From contig NC_008048.1 of the NCBI RefSeq assembly GCF_000013985.1, forward strand, positions 3,103,001 through 3,167,000: a DNA stretch of 64,000 nucleotides. Direction: 5' to 3'. This stretch comes from Sphingopyxis alaskensis RB2256. Its GTDB lineage: Bacteria; Pseudomonadota; Alphaproteobacteria; Sphingomonadales; Sphingomonadaceae. Position 1 is the stretch's first letter; every line of letters begins with the position of its first letter. Positions 9,389-20,536 of the stretch are shown in pieces. A model generated the notes under the pieces. It worked only from the letters and a program-made list of their open reading frames with translations. It was not told the origin of the DNA and made no database searches. Both the position numbers and the translations under genes were made by a program.

Positions 9389-10251
9389 CCGCGGCTGCCA
9401 ACGCCAAGGCACGCGCCGCGAGGGCCAAAAAGGTCCGCCAGTTCGTGACGCCCGAGGGCGTCGACCTCGAACTGCGCATCGCCGGCGCGGGATTGCGGTT
9501 CGGCGCGCTGCTCGTCGACCTGCTCCTGATCCTCGCGGCGCTCATCCTTTTCTCGCTCTTCATGCTGTGGGTCGGTATCGCGTCGCAGTCGGACGTCACC
9601 GTCGCCGTGTGGATGCTCGGCGCCTTCGTGTTGCGCAATTTCTGGTTTATCGGCTTTGAGCTGGGATCGCGCGCCGCGACGCCGGGCAAGCGTCTGATGG
9701 GCATCCGCGTCGTCGCGCGCGACGGCGGGCGGCTGACCGCCGACGCGGTGGTCGCACGCAATTTGATCCGCGAGCTCGAACTGTTCCTGCCACTGATGAT
9801 GCTCGGCGCCGGCGCGGCGGAGGACATGGTGTCGGGCTGGGTCATGCTCGCGGGCCTGCTCTGGTCGCTGACGCTCAGCCTGTTCCTGCTGTTCAACCGC
9901 GACCGGATGCGGATGGGCGACCTGATCGCGGGGACGTGGGTGGTGATGGCCGAGCGCGCGAAGCTCGCCGCCGACATCGCGGGCGATGCCGCGGGCGAGG
10001 CGATGGTCTTCACCGACGCCGAGCTTTCGGTCTATGGCATTTTCGAGCTTCAGGAACTCGAGCGCGTGCTGCGCCACCGCGATGCGCGCGCGATGCGCGA
10101 GGTCGCCGACGCCATCCGCGCCAAGATCGGCCGTCCGGTCGCCGAAGAGGATGACGTCTTCCTGCTTTCCTACTACCGGCAACTGAAGGCACGGCTCGAA
10201 CGCGGCCTGCTGTTCGGAAAGAGGCGAGAGGATAAATATGCCAGCGACTGA
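9385..10251 (+). CDS. RDD-family membrane protein
   Basis: 288 residues from a GTG overlapping the SpoIIM-like stop. RDD signature at about 39-50 (GLRFGALLVDLLLI), with membrane helices near 44-65, 72-92 and 140-165, and the typical central motif RAATPGKRLMGIRVV. The C-terminal third is soluble and helical (ELQELERVLRHRDARAMREVADAI), longer than in minimal RDD proteins. Some RDD proteins are linked to ion transport, but nothing here shows a substrate. Last gene of the coupled cluster; it overlaps the nitroreductase by 14 bp. Confidence 0.85.
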   Translation: MTAAANAKARAARAKKVRQFVTPEGVDLELRIAGAGLRFGALLVDLLLILAALILFSLFMLWVGIASQSDVTVAVWMLGAFVLRNFWFIGFELGSRAATPGKRLMGIRVVARDGGRLTADAVVARNLIRELELFLPLMMLGAGAAEDMVSGWVMLAGLLWSLTLSLFLLFNRDRMRMGDLIAGTWVVMAERAKLAADIAGDAAGEAMVFTDAELSVYGIFELQELERVLRHRDARAMREVADAIRAKIGRPVAEEDDVFLLSYYRQLKARLERGLLFGKRREDKYASD

Positions 10252-10945
10252 CATGCCAGCGACCGACATGAGCGTGACGCAGGCGCTCCGCCGGCGGCGT
10301 TCGGTGCGCGCCTTCACCGACCGGTCGGTCGATCCCGCGCTGCTGAAAGAGATTTTCGCGGCGGCGCAGCGCGCCCCCTCGGGCGGCAATCTTCAGCCGT
10401 GGCAGGCGACGGTGCTCACCGGCGAAGCGTGGCAGGCGGTCAGGCAAGCCGTCGCCGCGCGGATCGCGATGGGGCGCGCGGGGCAGGAGCCCGAATATGA
10501 CATCTATCCCCCGGCGCTCACCGCGCCGTGGACCGACCGCCGCTTTGGTGTCGGCGAGGCGCTCTATGCCTCGCTCGGCATCCCGCGCGAGGACAAAAGA
10601 GGGCGACTCGCTCAGTTCATGGACAATTACCGGGGTTTCGGCGCACCGGTGATGCTTTTCCTCCATTGCTCGCGCATCATGGGGCCACCGCAATGGGCCG
10701 ACATGGGCATGTGGCTGCAATCGGTGATGCTGATGCTCGTCGAACAGGGCCTCGCCAGCTGCCCGCAGGAATGCTGGGCGATGTATGGCGCGACCGTGCG
10801 GCGCACGATCGGGCTGGGCGACGACCAGATTTTGTTCACCGGGCTGGCGATCGGCTATGCCGACGAGGATGCGGCGGTGAACCAGTGGCCGGTGCCGCGC
10901 GCGCCGATCGACGAAGCGATTGACTGGAAAGGATTTGGGACATGA
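10238..10945 (+). CDS. Nitroreductase-family FMN oxidoreductase
   Basis: 235 residues. N-terminal RRRRSVRAFTDRSV and AAQRAPSGGNLQPWQ are the FMN-binding signatures of the nitroreductase fold. The central WADMGMWLQSVMLMLVEQGLAS and the C-terminal FTGLAIGYAD also fit. The ATG at 10238 is chosen because AGAGGA lies about 7 nt upstream. It begins with a tandem 15-bp duplication giving MPATDMPATDM, so ATGs at 10253 and 10268 are possible too. It could reduce nitro compounds or quinones with NAD(P)H; the substrate is not evident. Confidence 0.88.
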   Translation: MPATDMPATDMSVTQALRRRRSVRAFTDRSVDPALLKEIFAAAQRAPSGGNLQPWQATVLTGEAWQAVRQAVAARIAMGRAGQEPEYDIYPPALTAPWTDRRFGVGEALYASLGIPREDKRGRLAQFMDNYRGFGAPVMLFLHCSRIMGPPQWADMGMWLQSVMLMLVEQGLASCPQECWAMYGATVRRTIGLGDDQILFTGLAIGYADEDAAVNQWPVPRAPIDEAIDWKGFGT

Positions 10946-11445
10946 GCAGGTCGGGGTTACGCCATGCGACGGTCGCGGCGGGCGCGCTGGTGCTCGCGGG
11001 CTGCGCGGCCATCCCGCAGCCCGCAGCACCGCCCCCCGCGCCGGGGCCCGCCGCGCCCGCGCCGACACCCGCGCCGCTGCCGACCCCGACGCCGGGATGG
11101 GAGGACCGCGCGGTCGATCGTGGCGCGTGGCGTTATGACGCCGCCAGCCGCACTGCCGCCTTCGTGCCGGCGGCGCGCGCCAGCCCGCTCCTGACGATGG
11201 CGTGCAGCGGCGACGGCATCCGCCTGACCTCCACGCTCGACGGCGCGGTCAGCCTGCGCACCAGCGCGGGCACCGACCAGCTCCGCTTCGAGCGCGGTAG
11301 CGCGACGCTGCCCAGCCGCGACCCGCGCCTCGACCGCATCGCCTTCAGCCGTGGCCGCTTCGCGCTCGAAACGCCGGGCGGCGGCGCGCTGACCCTGCCG
11401 GTACAGGCGGAAATCGGGCGGGTGATCGAGGATTGTCGGGGGTAG
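10942..11445 (+). CDS. Proline-rich lipoprotein of unknown function
   Basis: 167 residues. Signal peptide with lipobox LVLAGC (Cys21), then a proline/alanine-rich linker (about 25-53), then a compact domain with a conserved-looking MACSGDGIRLTSTLDG and a C-terminal cysteine (CRG). Its start overlaps the nitroreductase stop (ATGA). The layout (linker plus small beta-rich domain) suggests an envelope protein; I do not recognise the family. Confidence 0.75.
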   Translation: MSRSGLRHATVAAGALVLAGCAAIPQPAAPPPAPGPAAPAPTPAPLPTPTPGWEDRAVDRGAWRYDAASRTAAFVPAARASPLLTMACSGDGIRLTSTLDGAVSLRTSAGTDQLRFERGSATLPSRDPRLDRIAFSRGRFALETPGGGALTLPVQAEIGRVIEDCRG

Positions 11446-11487
11446 TTGCGCGCGATTGCGGTTTTGGGGTGGTGATCTGCCGTTGAT

Positions 11488-11520
11488 GATCCTCCCCATC
11501 GACTTGCGATGGGGAGGATC
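11488..11520. terminator. Strong hairpin between convergent lipoprotein genes
   Basis: Perfect 13-bp stem (GATCCTCCCCATC at 11488-11500 with its complement at 11508-11520) and a 7-nt loop, followed by TTATTATG. It sits between two converging genes and probably ends transcription both ways. The T-run is poor. The sequence resembles dispersed palindromes common in sphingomonads. Confidence 0.55.
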
Positions 11521-11574
11521 TTATTATGTCCGCAATCGGCCAAACTCACCATAACGGCGCCCCACCGCTCCGCG

Positions 11575-12009
11575 TTAGCCCCCCAGCTGCACCGTTCCGC
11601 CGCGAATCCAGCCCCAGCGGCACGGCCCCTGATATTCGCGGGCATTCGGCACCGACCTGCCGACGCCGCACATGTCGGGATCGGTGCCGGGCGCGGCAAA
11701 GACGATGCCGAACCAGGCGTCATTCTCCGCCGCTTCGCACAGCGACACGCGCGCGCCGCCGGCCAGCTTCGCCTTCACCGCGCGCGTCTCGTTCGGCGCC
11801 CAATAGACGTCGGTGCCGCCGTCCTTGACCCGGCTGATGCTCGAACAGGCGGGCAGGCTTGGCCCCTCGGTGCCGATCATCACCGCGCGCGTCGCGAGCG
11901 GTTCGCCCGCGACCTCGGGGGCGTTGTCGGGCGGCGGCGCGGGCTGGTTGCACGCGGCAAGCGACACGGCGAGCAGGACGGCGGCGGGGACAACGAGGAC
12001 ATGTTTCAT
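11575..12009 (-). CDS. Small lipoprotein of unknown function
   Basis: 144 residues if it starts at the ATG at 12009; an ATG two codons upstream (12015) is equally possible. Signal peptide with lipobox SLAAC, a short proline-rich linker, then a domain with four cysteines (PACSS, SLCEAA, DMCGVG, GPCRWG) that could form two disulfides in the periplasm. The middle part (VYWAPNETRAVKAKL) and the ending RWGWIRGGTVQL recall small SH3-like or integron-associated-type periplasmic domains, but I cannot name the family. It diverges from gyrB with about 107 bp between. Confidence 0.75.
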   Translation of the reverse strand: MKHVLVVPAAVLLAVSLAACNQPAPPPDNAPEVAGEPLATRAVMIGTEGPSLPACSSISRVKDGGTDVYWAPNETRAVKAKLAGGARVSLCEAAENDAWFGIVFAAPGTDPDMCGVGRSVPNAREYQGPCRWGWIRGGTVQLGG

Positions 12010-12023
12010 GGCCATGAAACTAG

Positions 12024-14693
<2,670 letters not shown>

Positions 14694-14730
14694 ACGCACA
14701 TCCGGCCGCAAATAGGGTTCGATTGGACGC

Positions 14731-14758
14731 GCGGCGGCTTGCCTCGGCACGCCGCCGC
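14731..14758 (+). terminator. Hairpin after gyrB
   Basis: GCGGCGGC (14731-14738) and GCCGCCGC (14751-14758) form an 8-bp GC stem 38 bp past the gyrB stop, with a 12-nt loop. Only a weak T-rich tail (TGCTTTGG) follows. Possible terminator for gyrB. Confidence 0.35.
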
Positions 14759-14793
14759 TGCTTTGGGCGCTTCCTCTGACAAGAGGATGTGTC

Positions 14794-15198
14794 ATGCGGG
14801 CCTTTTCAGCCATGCTGCTTCCGCTTCTGCTGACGGCGTCAGCCGCGGCGCAGGAAGTCCCGATCGTCGATGAGGCGCTTGCCGAGATCGTACCGGAAAC
14901 CGAGATCGTCGGCGGCGTCGCAAGCTATTATGGCAATGAACTTGCGGGCAACCGCACCGCGAGCGGCGAACGCTTCGATCCCGGCCAGCTCACCGCGGCG
15001 CACCGCACCTTGCCCTTCGGCTCGATGGTGCGCGTCACCAATGTCGCCACCGGCGACAGCGTCGTCGTGCGGATCAACGACCGCGGACCCTTTGCCCATG
15101 GCCGGGTGATCGACGTCAGCCACGCCGCCGCGCGCGAAATCGGTCTGCACCGCAGCGGCACCGCGCGCGTGAAACTGGCGCTGCTCGCCGACGATTGA
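14794..15198 (+). CDS. RlpA-like double-psi beta-barrel protein
   Basis: 134 residues with a signal peptide (cleavage near AAAQ, 20-23) and a single RlpA-type barrel: GGVASYYGNELAGNRTASGE, LTAAHRTLPFGSMVRVTN, VRINDRGPFAHGRVIDVS. There is no lipobox and no SPOR domain, so it is a short periplasmic form rather than full-length RlpA. Related proteins are lytic transglycosylases acting on denuded septal glycan; the aspartate of NDRGPF is present. GAGG lies about 7 nt before the start (AAGAGGATGTGTC). Confidence 0.85.
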   Translation: MRAFSAMLLPLLLTASAAAQEVPIVDEALAEIVPETEIVGGVASYYGNELAGNRTASGERFDPGQLTAAHRTLPFGSMVRVTNVATGDSVVVRINDRGPFAHGRVIDVSHAAAREIGLHRSGTARVKLALLADD

Positions 15199-15242
15199 GC
15201 AGGGAGGTTGCTCCATTGACCGGTTTCGGTCGCCGCTTTCAC

Positions 15243-15315
15243 CGTCACCCCGGACCTGATCCGGGGTTCATGACTTCAGCGCCGCAGTGAATCGCGGATC
15301 AAGTCCGCGATGACG
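15243..15315. repeat. Paired palindromic intergenic repeat
   Basis: Two imperfect copies in inverted orientation: 15243-15266 (CCCCGGACCTGATCCGGGG core) and 15293-15315 (CGCGGATCAAGTCCGCG core). Each is itself a palindrome, so the RNA could fold as two hairpins or one long one. It lies between the converging RlpA-like and DUF4402 genes and may double as a terminator. Elements of this type are dispersed in many alphaproteobacteria. Confidence 0.7.
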
Positions 15316-15361
15316 ACGCTGGACAAATAGACGTCGGTTCCCCACCCCAAAGCCGCCTGAC

Positions 15362-15868
15362 CTATTGATACTCGACCGTCACCGGAATGCGGCCGCGATA
15401 ATCGCCGTCGTCGAGCGCCGCGACCTGCAAACGGCCGCCAAAGCGGAATTGCAGGCGGCCATCGGCGCCGAGCCGCGGCGCCGCCGACAGGTCGGTCACC
15501 AGCCCGGTAACGCGCGCGGTGCGGCCGTGGCCGCTGGTCAGGTCGACGCTGGCGGGCAGGATCACGCGCACTTCGGCGCCTGGCTCGCCGCGCACCGTCA
15601 CGGTGCCCGACAGCGCAAAGCCGCCGAGGTCGACGAGGTCGCCGCGCAGCCGCCGCGCGCCGGAGGCGGGATCGATCTCGACCTCGCCACCCATCGCGCC
15701 GACTGCGATCCGGCCCATGTCGAGCCGCGTTTCGACGTCGATGCGCAGCGGCGTTTCGGCCTTGCGCCCCTGACCCGCCGCCGCATCCTGCGCGCAGAGC
15801 AGACATTGCGCGGCGGCCGGCGGCGCGCCGAAAAAGAGGGCTGCGAGCAGGAAAAGACACCGTTTCAC
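15362..15868 (-). CDS. DUF4402 domain secreted protein
   Basis: 168 residues from the GTG at 15868, which gives a compact signal peptide (VKRCLFLLAALFFGAPPAAAQ). The frame can be extended to a TTG at 15886. The mature part begins with CLLC and continues as a beta-rich DUF4402-like domain (LRIDVETRLDMGRIAVGAMGG, GTVTVRGEPGAEVRVILP, RIPVTVEYQ). DUF4402 proteins are often pilus-like or surface proteins in sphingomonads and related groups, but no chaperone/usher genes are nearby. Confidence 0.75.
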   Translation of the reverse strand: MKRCLFLLAALFFGAPPAAAQCLLCAQDAAAGQGRKAETPLRIDVETRLDMGRIAVGAMGGEVEIDPASGARRLRGDLVDLGGFALSGTVTVRGEPGAEVRVILPASVDLTSGHGRTARVTGLVTDLSAAPRLGADGRLQFRFGGRLQVAALDDGDYRGRIPVTVEYQ

Positions 15869-15995
15869 GCGGCTTTCATGCGTCAAACAGGGTTAATTCG
15901 GCGTAAAGCCGTTGCGCCGATTGCCCCCTTGTTGCCGCGCCGCACCGCTCCGATATGAAGGCGAAGAAGCGCGACGCGCCCGCTGGAGACCGCCG

Positions 15996-16403
15996 ATGAC
16001 CGACCCGAAAACCGACAAGCCGCTCGACCCCATGGCCCATCATGTGCTGCGCGAGGGCGGCACCGAACGCGCCTTCACCGGCAAATATACCGACCATAAG
16101 GGCGATGGCATCTATCGCTGCGCGGGTTGCGGCGCGCCGCTGTTCGACAGCCGCACCAAATATGACAGCGGGTCGGGCTGGCCAAGCTATACGGCGCCTG
16201 CAAACGAAGCGGCGGTGACCGAACATCGCGACGCGAGCCACGGGATGATCCGCACCGAAGTGCGCTGCGCGACGTGCGAGGGCCACCTCGGCCATGTGTT
16301 CCCCGACGGCCCCGGACCGACCGGCCTGCGCTATTGCATCAACAGCGCGGCGCTTGACTTCGCCGACCGCGCGCCGGATGAGGCGTCAACCGGCGAGGGC
16401 TGA
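15996..16403 (+). CDS. msrB: Peptide-methionine (R)-S-oxide reductase
   Basis: 135 residues from the ATG at 15996, with GGAGA about 7 nt upstream. Zinc-site cysteine pairs CAGC and CATC, the motif GSGWPSY, and the catalytic RYCINSAAL are all present. It reduces methionine-R-sulfoxide in proteins, with thioredoxin as usual partner. There is no signal peptide, so it is cytoplasmic. It ends 31 bp before the penicillin-binding protein gene. Confidence 0.96.
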   Translation: MTDPKTDKPLDPMAHHVLREGGTERAFTGKYTDHKGDGIYRCAGCGAPLFDSRTKYDSGSGWPSYTAPANEAAVTEHRDASHGMIRTEVRCATCEGHLGHVFPDGPGPTGLRYCINSAALDFADRAPDEASTGEG

Positions 16404-16434
16404 ACCCTTCGCGGACTGACGCATCAGGGGCGCA

Positions 16435-18633
16435 GTGAGAGAAGGAATACGGGCTTTGCGCCGCGAGAGACAGCAAGCTTCGTCGAATAAATCGTCATCG
16501 CCCGGTAAAGGCAGCGGCTCGCCCCGCGGTGCGCCGTCACGCCTGCGCCTGTGGCTGCGCCGCATCTTTCGCTGGGGGCTGGGGCTCGCCGTCGTCGGCC
16601 TCGTCGCGCTGGGCGTCGCGGTCGGCATCGCCGTGCAGCGAATGCCGAGTTTCGAGGAGCTCAAGAAATCGCCCGCGGGGCAGACGATCCGCGTCCGCGC
16701 CGCCGACGGCACCGTCTTTCTGTCACTGGGCCCCAATTACGGCCGCTGGCTGTCGCTCGGCGAAACGCCGCAGGTGATGCAGGATGCGATGGTCGCGGTC
16801 GAGGATCGCCGCTTTCGCTATCATCCCGGCCTCGATCCGGTCGGCATGGCGCGCGCCGCGGTCTTTGCCGTCGAGAATTACGGCACCGGGCGGCGGATGC
16901 AGGGCGCCTCGACGATCACGCAGCAGCTGGCGCGCAATATCTTCCTGTCGAACAGCTATACCTGGGCGCGCAAGGCGCGCGAGATGATCCTCGCGCTCGC
17001 GCTCGAATGGAAATTCTCGAAAGACCAGATCCTCGAACTCTATCTGAACAAGGTCTATTTCGGCGGCGGCAGCTATGGCATCGACGCCGCGTCGAACAGC
17101 TTTTTCGGTCATAGCGCGACCGAAATGTCGCTGTCGGAAGCCGCGGTGATCGCCGGGCTCGTCAAGGCGCCGTCGCGCTATTCGCCGACCGCCGATGCCC
17201 AGGCCGCGCTCGGCCGCGCCGACGTCGTGCTCGACGTCATGGTCGATGCGGGGGTCATCACCCACGCGCAGGCCGAAGCAGCGGAACCCGCGAATGTTCA
17301 GCTTGCCAAGGAAACGGGGCAGAACAGCGCGCGTTACTTCACCGACTGGGCGTTGCCGCAGCTCGACATGCTGATCGACGAAGGCAGCGAGGCGCTCGAC
17401 GTCTACACGACGATCGACCTCAACATGCAGCGCGCCGCGACGGCATCGATCCAGGCGAACACGCCGCCGGGCGTGCAGGGCGCGCTCGTGTCGCTCGACC
17501 GCGACGGCGCGGTGCGCGCGATGGTCGGCGGCCGCGACTATGTGACCTCCAACTATAATCGCGCGACGCAGGCGCTGCGCCAGCCGGGATCGGCGTGGAA
17601 GCTGTTCGTCTATATGGCCGCGCTCGAGGCGGGCTATAAGGTCGACGATCCCGTGGTCGACGAGCCGGTGACGATCAACGGCTGGAGCCCGCGAAACTCG
17701 TCGGGCCGCTTTGCGGGCACGATGGATTTGCGCAGCGCCTTTGCCTATTCGGTCAACACCGTCGCGGCCAAGCTGGGCGATGAAATCGGCTTTTCGGCGG
17801 TTGCCAACATGGCACGCCGTTTCGGCATCACCACGCCCGTCAACACGCACCCGTCGATGGTGCTGGGAAGCGCCGAGGTGCGCGTGATCGACATGACCGC
17901 CGCCTTTGCCGCGGTGGCGCGCGGGGGCGTGTCGGTGCAGCCCTATGGCATCACCAGGGTGACGACCGCGAGCGGCGAGCTGCTCTATCAGCGGCCTGCC
18001 GAGCGCGGCAGCACGCTGGTCGATCCCTGGGTGGCGGCCGGGATCACCGACCTGCTCCAGACCGCGGTCAACACCGGCACCGGGCGCGCGGCGCAGATCG
18101 GCCGTCCGGTCGCGGGCAAGACAGGGACGACGTCGAGCAACAAGGACGGGTGGTTCCTCGGCTTTTCGAGCGGCCTTACGACGGGCGTGTGGATGGGCCG
18201 CGACGATGCGAAACCCGTCGGCGGGTTGCAGGGCGGCCGCGCGCCGGCCAAGGCCTTCGCCGACTATATGCGCGTCGCGGTTGCGCGGCGCCCGGTCGAG
18301 CAATTCGATACCGAGGTCGTGCTGCCCGAATGGCAGTTGGAGGACGAGGGCGAGGCCTATCTGGGCGAGCCGGGCGAGGAAGGCATGCTCGTCGACGAAA
18401 ATGGCATGCCGATCGAACTGCCCTATGACAGCCGCCCGCCCGACAGTTTCGGCACGCCGCCCGCGGTCGAAGCTCCGGTGCTCGACCAGCAATGGATCGA
18501 GGAGCAGACGGGGCGCCGCCCGCCCGCAAACGGGGGCGGCGGCCAGCCCAAGGTGATTTCGGTCCCGAAAGCGCCGCCGCCCCAGGTCCGCGTGCCGCCG
18601 CCGCGGCCCGCTCCCGTCGAACCCGCGGATTGA
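16435..18633 (+). CDS. Class A penicillin-binding protein (PBP1a type)
   Basis: Up to 732 residues. Basic cytoplasmic N-terminus, one transmembrane helix (about 45-68), then a GT51 glycosyltransferase with EDRRFRYHPG (123-132), RRMQGASTITQQLARN and KDQILELYLNKVYFGG. A transpeptidase follows with SAWK (386-389), SVNT and KTGT (562-565). The C-terminus is proline-rich. It polymerises and cross-links peptidoglycan. Start is uncertain: GTG 16435 has a weak ribosome binding site, while the TTG at 16456 has GAAGGA 9 nt upstream. It lacks the long OB-like insertion of classical PBP1a, so a PbpC or PBP2a-like subtype is possible. Confidence 0.93.
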   Translation: MREGIRALRRERQQASSNKSSSPGKGSGSPRGAPSRLRLWLRRIFRWGLGLAVVGLVALGVAVGIAVQRMPSFEELKKSPAGQTIRVRAADGTVFLSLGPNYGRWLSLGETPQVMQDAMVAVEDRRFRYHPGLDPVGMARAAVFAVENYGTGRRMQGASTITQQLARNIFLSNSYTWARKAREMILALALEWKFSKDQILELYLNKVYFGGGSYGIDAASNSFFGHSATEMSLSEAAVIAGLVKAPSRYSPTADAQAALGRADVVLDVMVDAGVITHAQAEAAEPANVQLAKETGQNSARYFTDWALPQLDMLIDEGSEALDVYTTIDLNMQRAATASIQANTPPGVQGALVSLDRDGAVRAMVGGRDYVTSNYNRATQALRQPGSAWKLFVYMAALEAGYKVDDPVVDEPVTINGWSPRNSSGRFAGTMDLRSAFAYSVNTVAAKLGDEIGFSAVANMARRFGITTPVNTHPSMVLGSAEVRVIDMTAAFAAVARGGVSVQPYGITRVTTASGELLYQRPAERGSTLVDPWVAAGITDLLQTAVNTGTGRAAQIGRPVAGKTGTTSSNKDGWFLGFSSGLTTGVWMGRDDAKPVGGLQGGRAPAKAFADYMRVAVARRPVEQFDTEVVLPEWQLEDEGEAYLGEPGEEGMLVDENGMPIELPYDSRPPDSFGTPPAVEAPVLDQQWIEEQTGRRPPANGGGGQPKVISVPKAPPPQVRVPPPRPAPVEPAD

Positions 18634-18639
18634 GCGCGC

Positions 18640-19398
18640 TCAGGCGGTAAAGCGATAACGGTGCAGCGCGCGCCCTTCGCGCCGCAGCCAGCCGCGCGCC
18701 GCGGCGACGTCGCCGTCGTGCAGCGTGGCGACGAGCGCATGAAAGACCGGGCTGTGATCCATATGGCGAAGATGCGCGACCTCGTGCGCCACGGTCGCGC
18801 GGCGGACATGGTCGGGCGCCATGATCAGCCGCCAGCTGTAGCGCAGGTCGCCATCGTGGGTGCAACTGCCCCAGCGGCTGCGCGGGTCGCCGACGCCGAC
18901 GCGGCCGACGGCCAGTCCCGCCGCGCCCGCAATTGCGCGGCTCTCGCTTTCCATGAGCGTGAGCGCCTCGGCCTTCAGCCAGCGCTCGATGCGGCGGCCG
19001 ACGCTCTCGACCGGGCCGCCGACGCCGAGCGTATCGCTGCCCAGCCGGATGGTGCGCGGCGCGCCCGGCGACCAGTCGATGCGCCGCTCGATGCCGCGAA
19101 AGGGGATGACGGCGCCGGGGCCGACCATCACCGGCCTGACCGCCTTGCCGATCTGTTCGGCGAGCCACGCCTGCTGCTCGGCGGCCCATTTGATCGCCGC
19201 GCGTTCGCTCGCGCGGCGCGGCACGGTGAGCCGCAGTTCGCCGCGCGCACCATCGAAAATCAGGCGATAGCGGCGCGACTGCGCGTGGCGGACGATGCGC
19301 ACCGGCCATGCCGCATCCCCCACACGGATGCGCGGCCCGTCGGCTGCCGGATCAAATGATGCGTTCGACAAGATGATTCTCGAGCGGCCCGGCGACAT
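18640..19398 (-). CDS. DUF45/YgjP-type zinc metallopeptidase
   Basis: 252 residues. HEVAHLRHMDHSPVF is the HExxH-type zinc site of the M48-like DUF45 family, preceded by the characteristic RSRWGSC. The N-terminal part is the RYRLIFDGARGELRLTVP and ERAAIKWAAEQQAWL region of the same family. No signal peptide. Overlaps the end of the YcgN-type gene by 47 bp, so it is the last gene of a SCO-YcgN-DUF45 operon. Substrate unknown. Confidence 0.88.
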   Translation of the reverse strand: MSPGRSRIILSNASFDPAADGPRIRVGDAAWPVRIVRHAQSRRYRLIFDGARGELRLTVPRRASERAAIKWAAEQQAWLAEQIGKAVRPVMVGPGAVIPFRGIERRIDWSPGAPRTIRLGSDTLGVGGPVESVGRRIERWLKAEALTLMESESRAIAGAAGLAVGRVGVGDPRSRWGSCTHDGDLRYSWRLIMAPDHVRRATVAHEVAHLRHMDHSPVFHALVATLHDGDVAAARGWLRREGRALHRYRFTA

Positions 19399-19798
19399 CC
19401 TCGCTCACCGTCCAGCCGACGATCGATTCGCCCGCGCGGTGGACCGCGTCGCGGTCGCCGCAGACCAGATAATGCCATTCGGGCAAAGGCTCGCCCTCGG
19501 CGCGCAGGCGATAGGCGCAGCTTTGCGGCAGCCATTCGATATCGCCGACCTTTGAACGGGTCAGCGTCAGGCAGTCGGGGACGCGGCGGCGGCGATGCTT
19601 GTAATCGCCGCAGCGCGCGGTCGACAGGTCGAGCAGGCGGCACGCGACATTGGTCGGATAGATACGGCCGGTGTCCTCGTCTTCCAGCTTGTGCAGGCAG
19701 CATTTGCCACAGCCGTCGCAGAGTGCCTCCCACTGGCCTGCGTCGAGGCTGGCGAGCGGCGCTTCCCAGAAGGGGCGCTCCGATGTCGCCCCCGCCAT
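19352..19798 (-). CDS. YcgN/UPF0260-type cysteine-cluster protein
   Basis: 148 residues from ATG 19798 (MAGATSERPFWE), preferred over ATG 19813 because the latter lies inside the SCO gene. The cysteine cluster CDGCGKCCLHKLED and later cysteines (ACRLL, RCGDYKHR, DCLTL, SCAYRL) define the family, which is thought to bind metal; role unknown. Its 3' end overlaps the DUF45 gene in another frame. Confidence 0.9.
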   Translation of the reverse strand: MAGATSERPFWEAPLASLDAGQWEALCDGCGKCCLHKLEDEDTGRIYPTNVACRLLDLSTARCGDYKHRRRRVPDCLTLTRSKVGDIEWLPQSCAYRLRAEGEPLPEWHYLVCGDRDAVHRAGESIVGWTVSEDVAGPLENHLVERII

Positions 19799-19800
19799 CG

Positions 19801-20448
19801 CTATTTGACCCACTTGGCCAGTTCGGCGGCGACCTTGGTGGGCGCACCCTCGTCGGGATCGGTCGTCGGGTCGTCGAGCGGCAGCAGCGCGAGCGGCTTG
19901 CCGTCGGGACCCATCAGGAAGGCGAGCTGGCTGTGCGCCATCAGATAGCGGTCGGGGGCCGATCCCGGCACCTTGTTATAGGTGACGACAAAGGCTTTGG
20001 CGGCCGCGGCGATCTGTTCGGGCGTGCCGGTCAGGCCGAGCAGGCGCGGGTGATAGCGCGCGACAAAGGGTTTGAGCGCTTCGGGCGTGTCGCGCGCGGG
20101 GTCGACGGTGATGAAGAGCGGCGCGACCCTGGCGCCGCGCGCGGCATCGGTCTTTTCGAACCGGGCGAGGCCGCGCATCAGCTTTTGCAGGTCGACCGGG
20201 CAGATATCGGGGCAGAAGCTGTAGCCGAAATAGATGAGGCGATAGCGGCCGGCAAAATCGCTGTCGCGGACGGTGCGGCCATTCTGGTCGGTCAGCGTGA
20301 ACGGGCCGCCGATCCGCGCGCCTTCGAGCGGCGGCCGGGCGGGCGCGGCGCTGCCGCCGCTGCCGTCGCAGCCCGCCAGCGCGGCGCCGAAAACGAGGAT
20401 CAGACTTGCACGGACGATCCTTTGCCCCATATTTGCGACATTCATCAT
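19801..20448 (-). CDS. SCO1/SenC-family lipoprotein (copper delivery/thiol)
   Basis: 215 residues. Lipobox ALAGC, then a thioredoxin-like fold with the SCO metal motif CPDIC (in FGYSFCPDICPVDLQ) and the conserved histidine in YLMAHSQLAFL. SCO proteins help load the CuA site of cytochrome oxidase or handle thiols at the membrane. No oxidase genes are nearby. First gene of the minus-strand trio; the ankyrin gene diverges from it. Confidence 0.93.
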   Translation of the reverse strand: MMNVANMGQRIVRASLILVFGAALAGCDGSGGSAAPARPPLEGARIGGPFTLTDQNGRTVRDSDFAGRYRLIYFGYSFCPDICPVDLQKLMRGLARFEKTDAARGARVAPLFITVDPARDTPEALKPFVARYHPRLLGLTGTPEQIAAAAKAFVVTYNKVPGSAPDRYLMAHSQLAFLMGPDGKPLALLPLDDPTTDPDEGAPTKVAAELAKWVK

Positions 20449-20536
20449 GTGGCCAGCCTTGGTCGGCTAGCACGCGAAAATCAACCATTGTCGTCGCGCG
20501 AGCGGCGGACAAATTGCCCCAGGGGTCGCCCAGATC

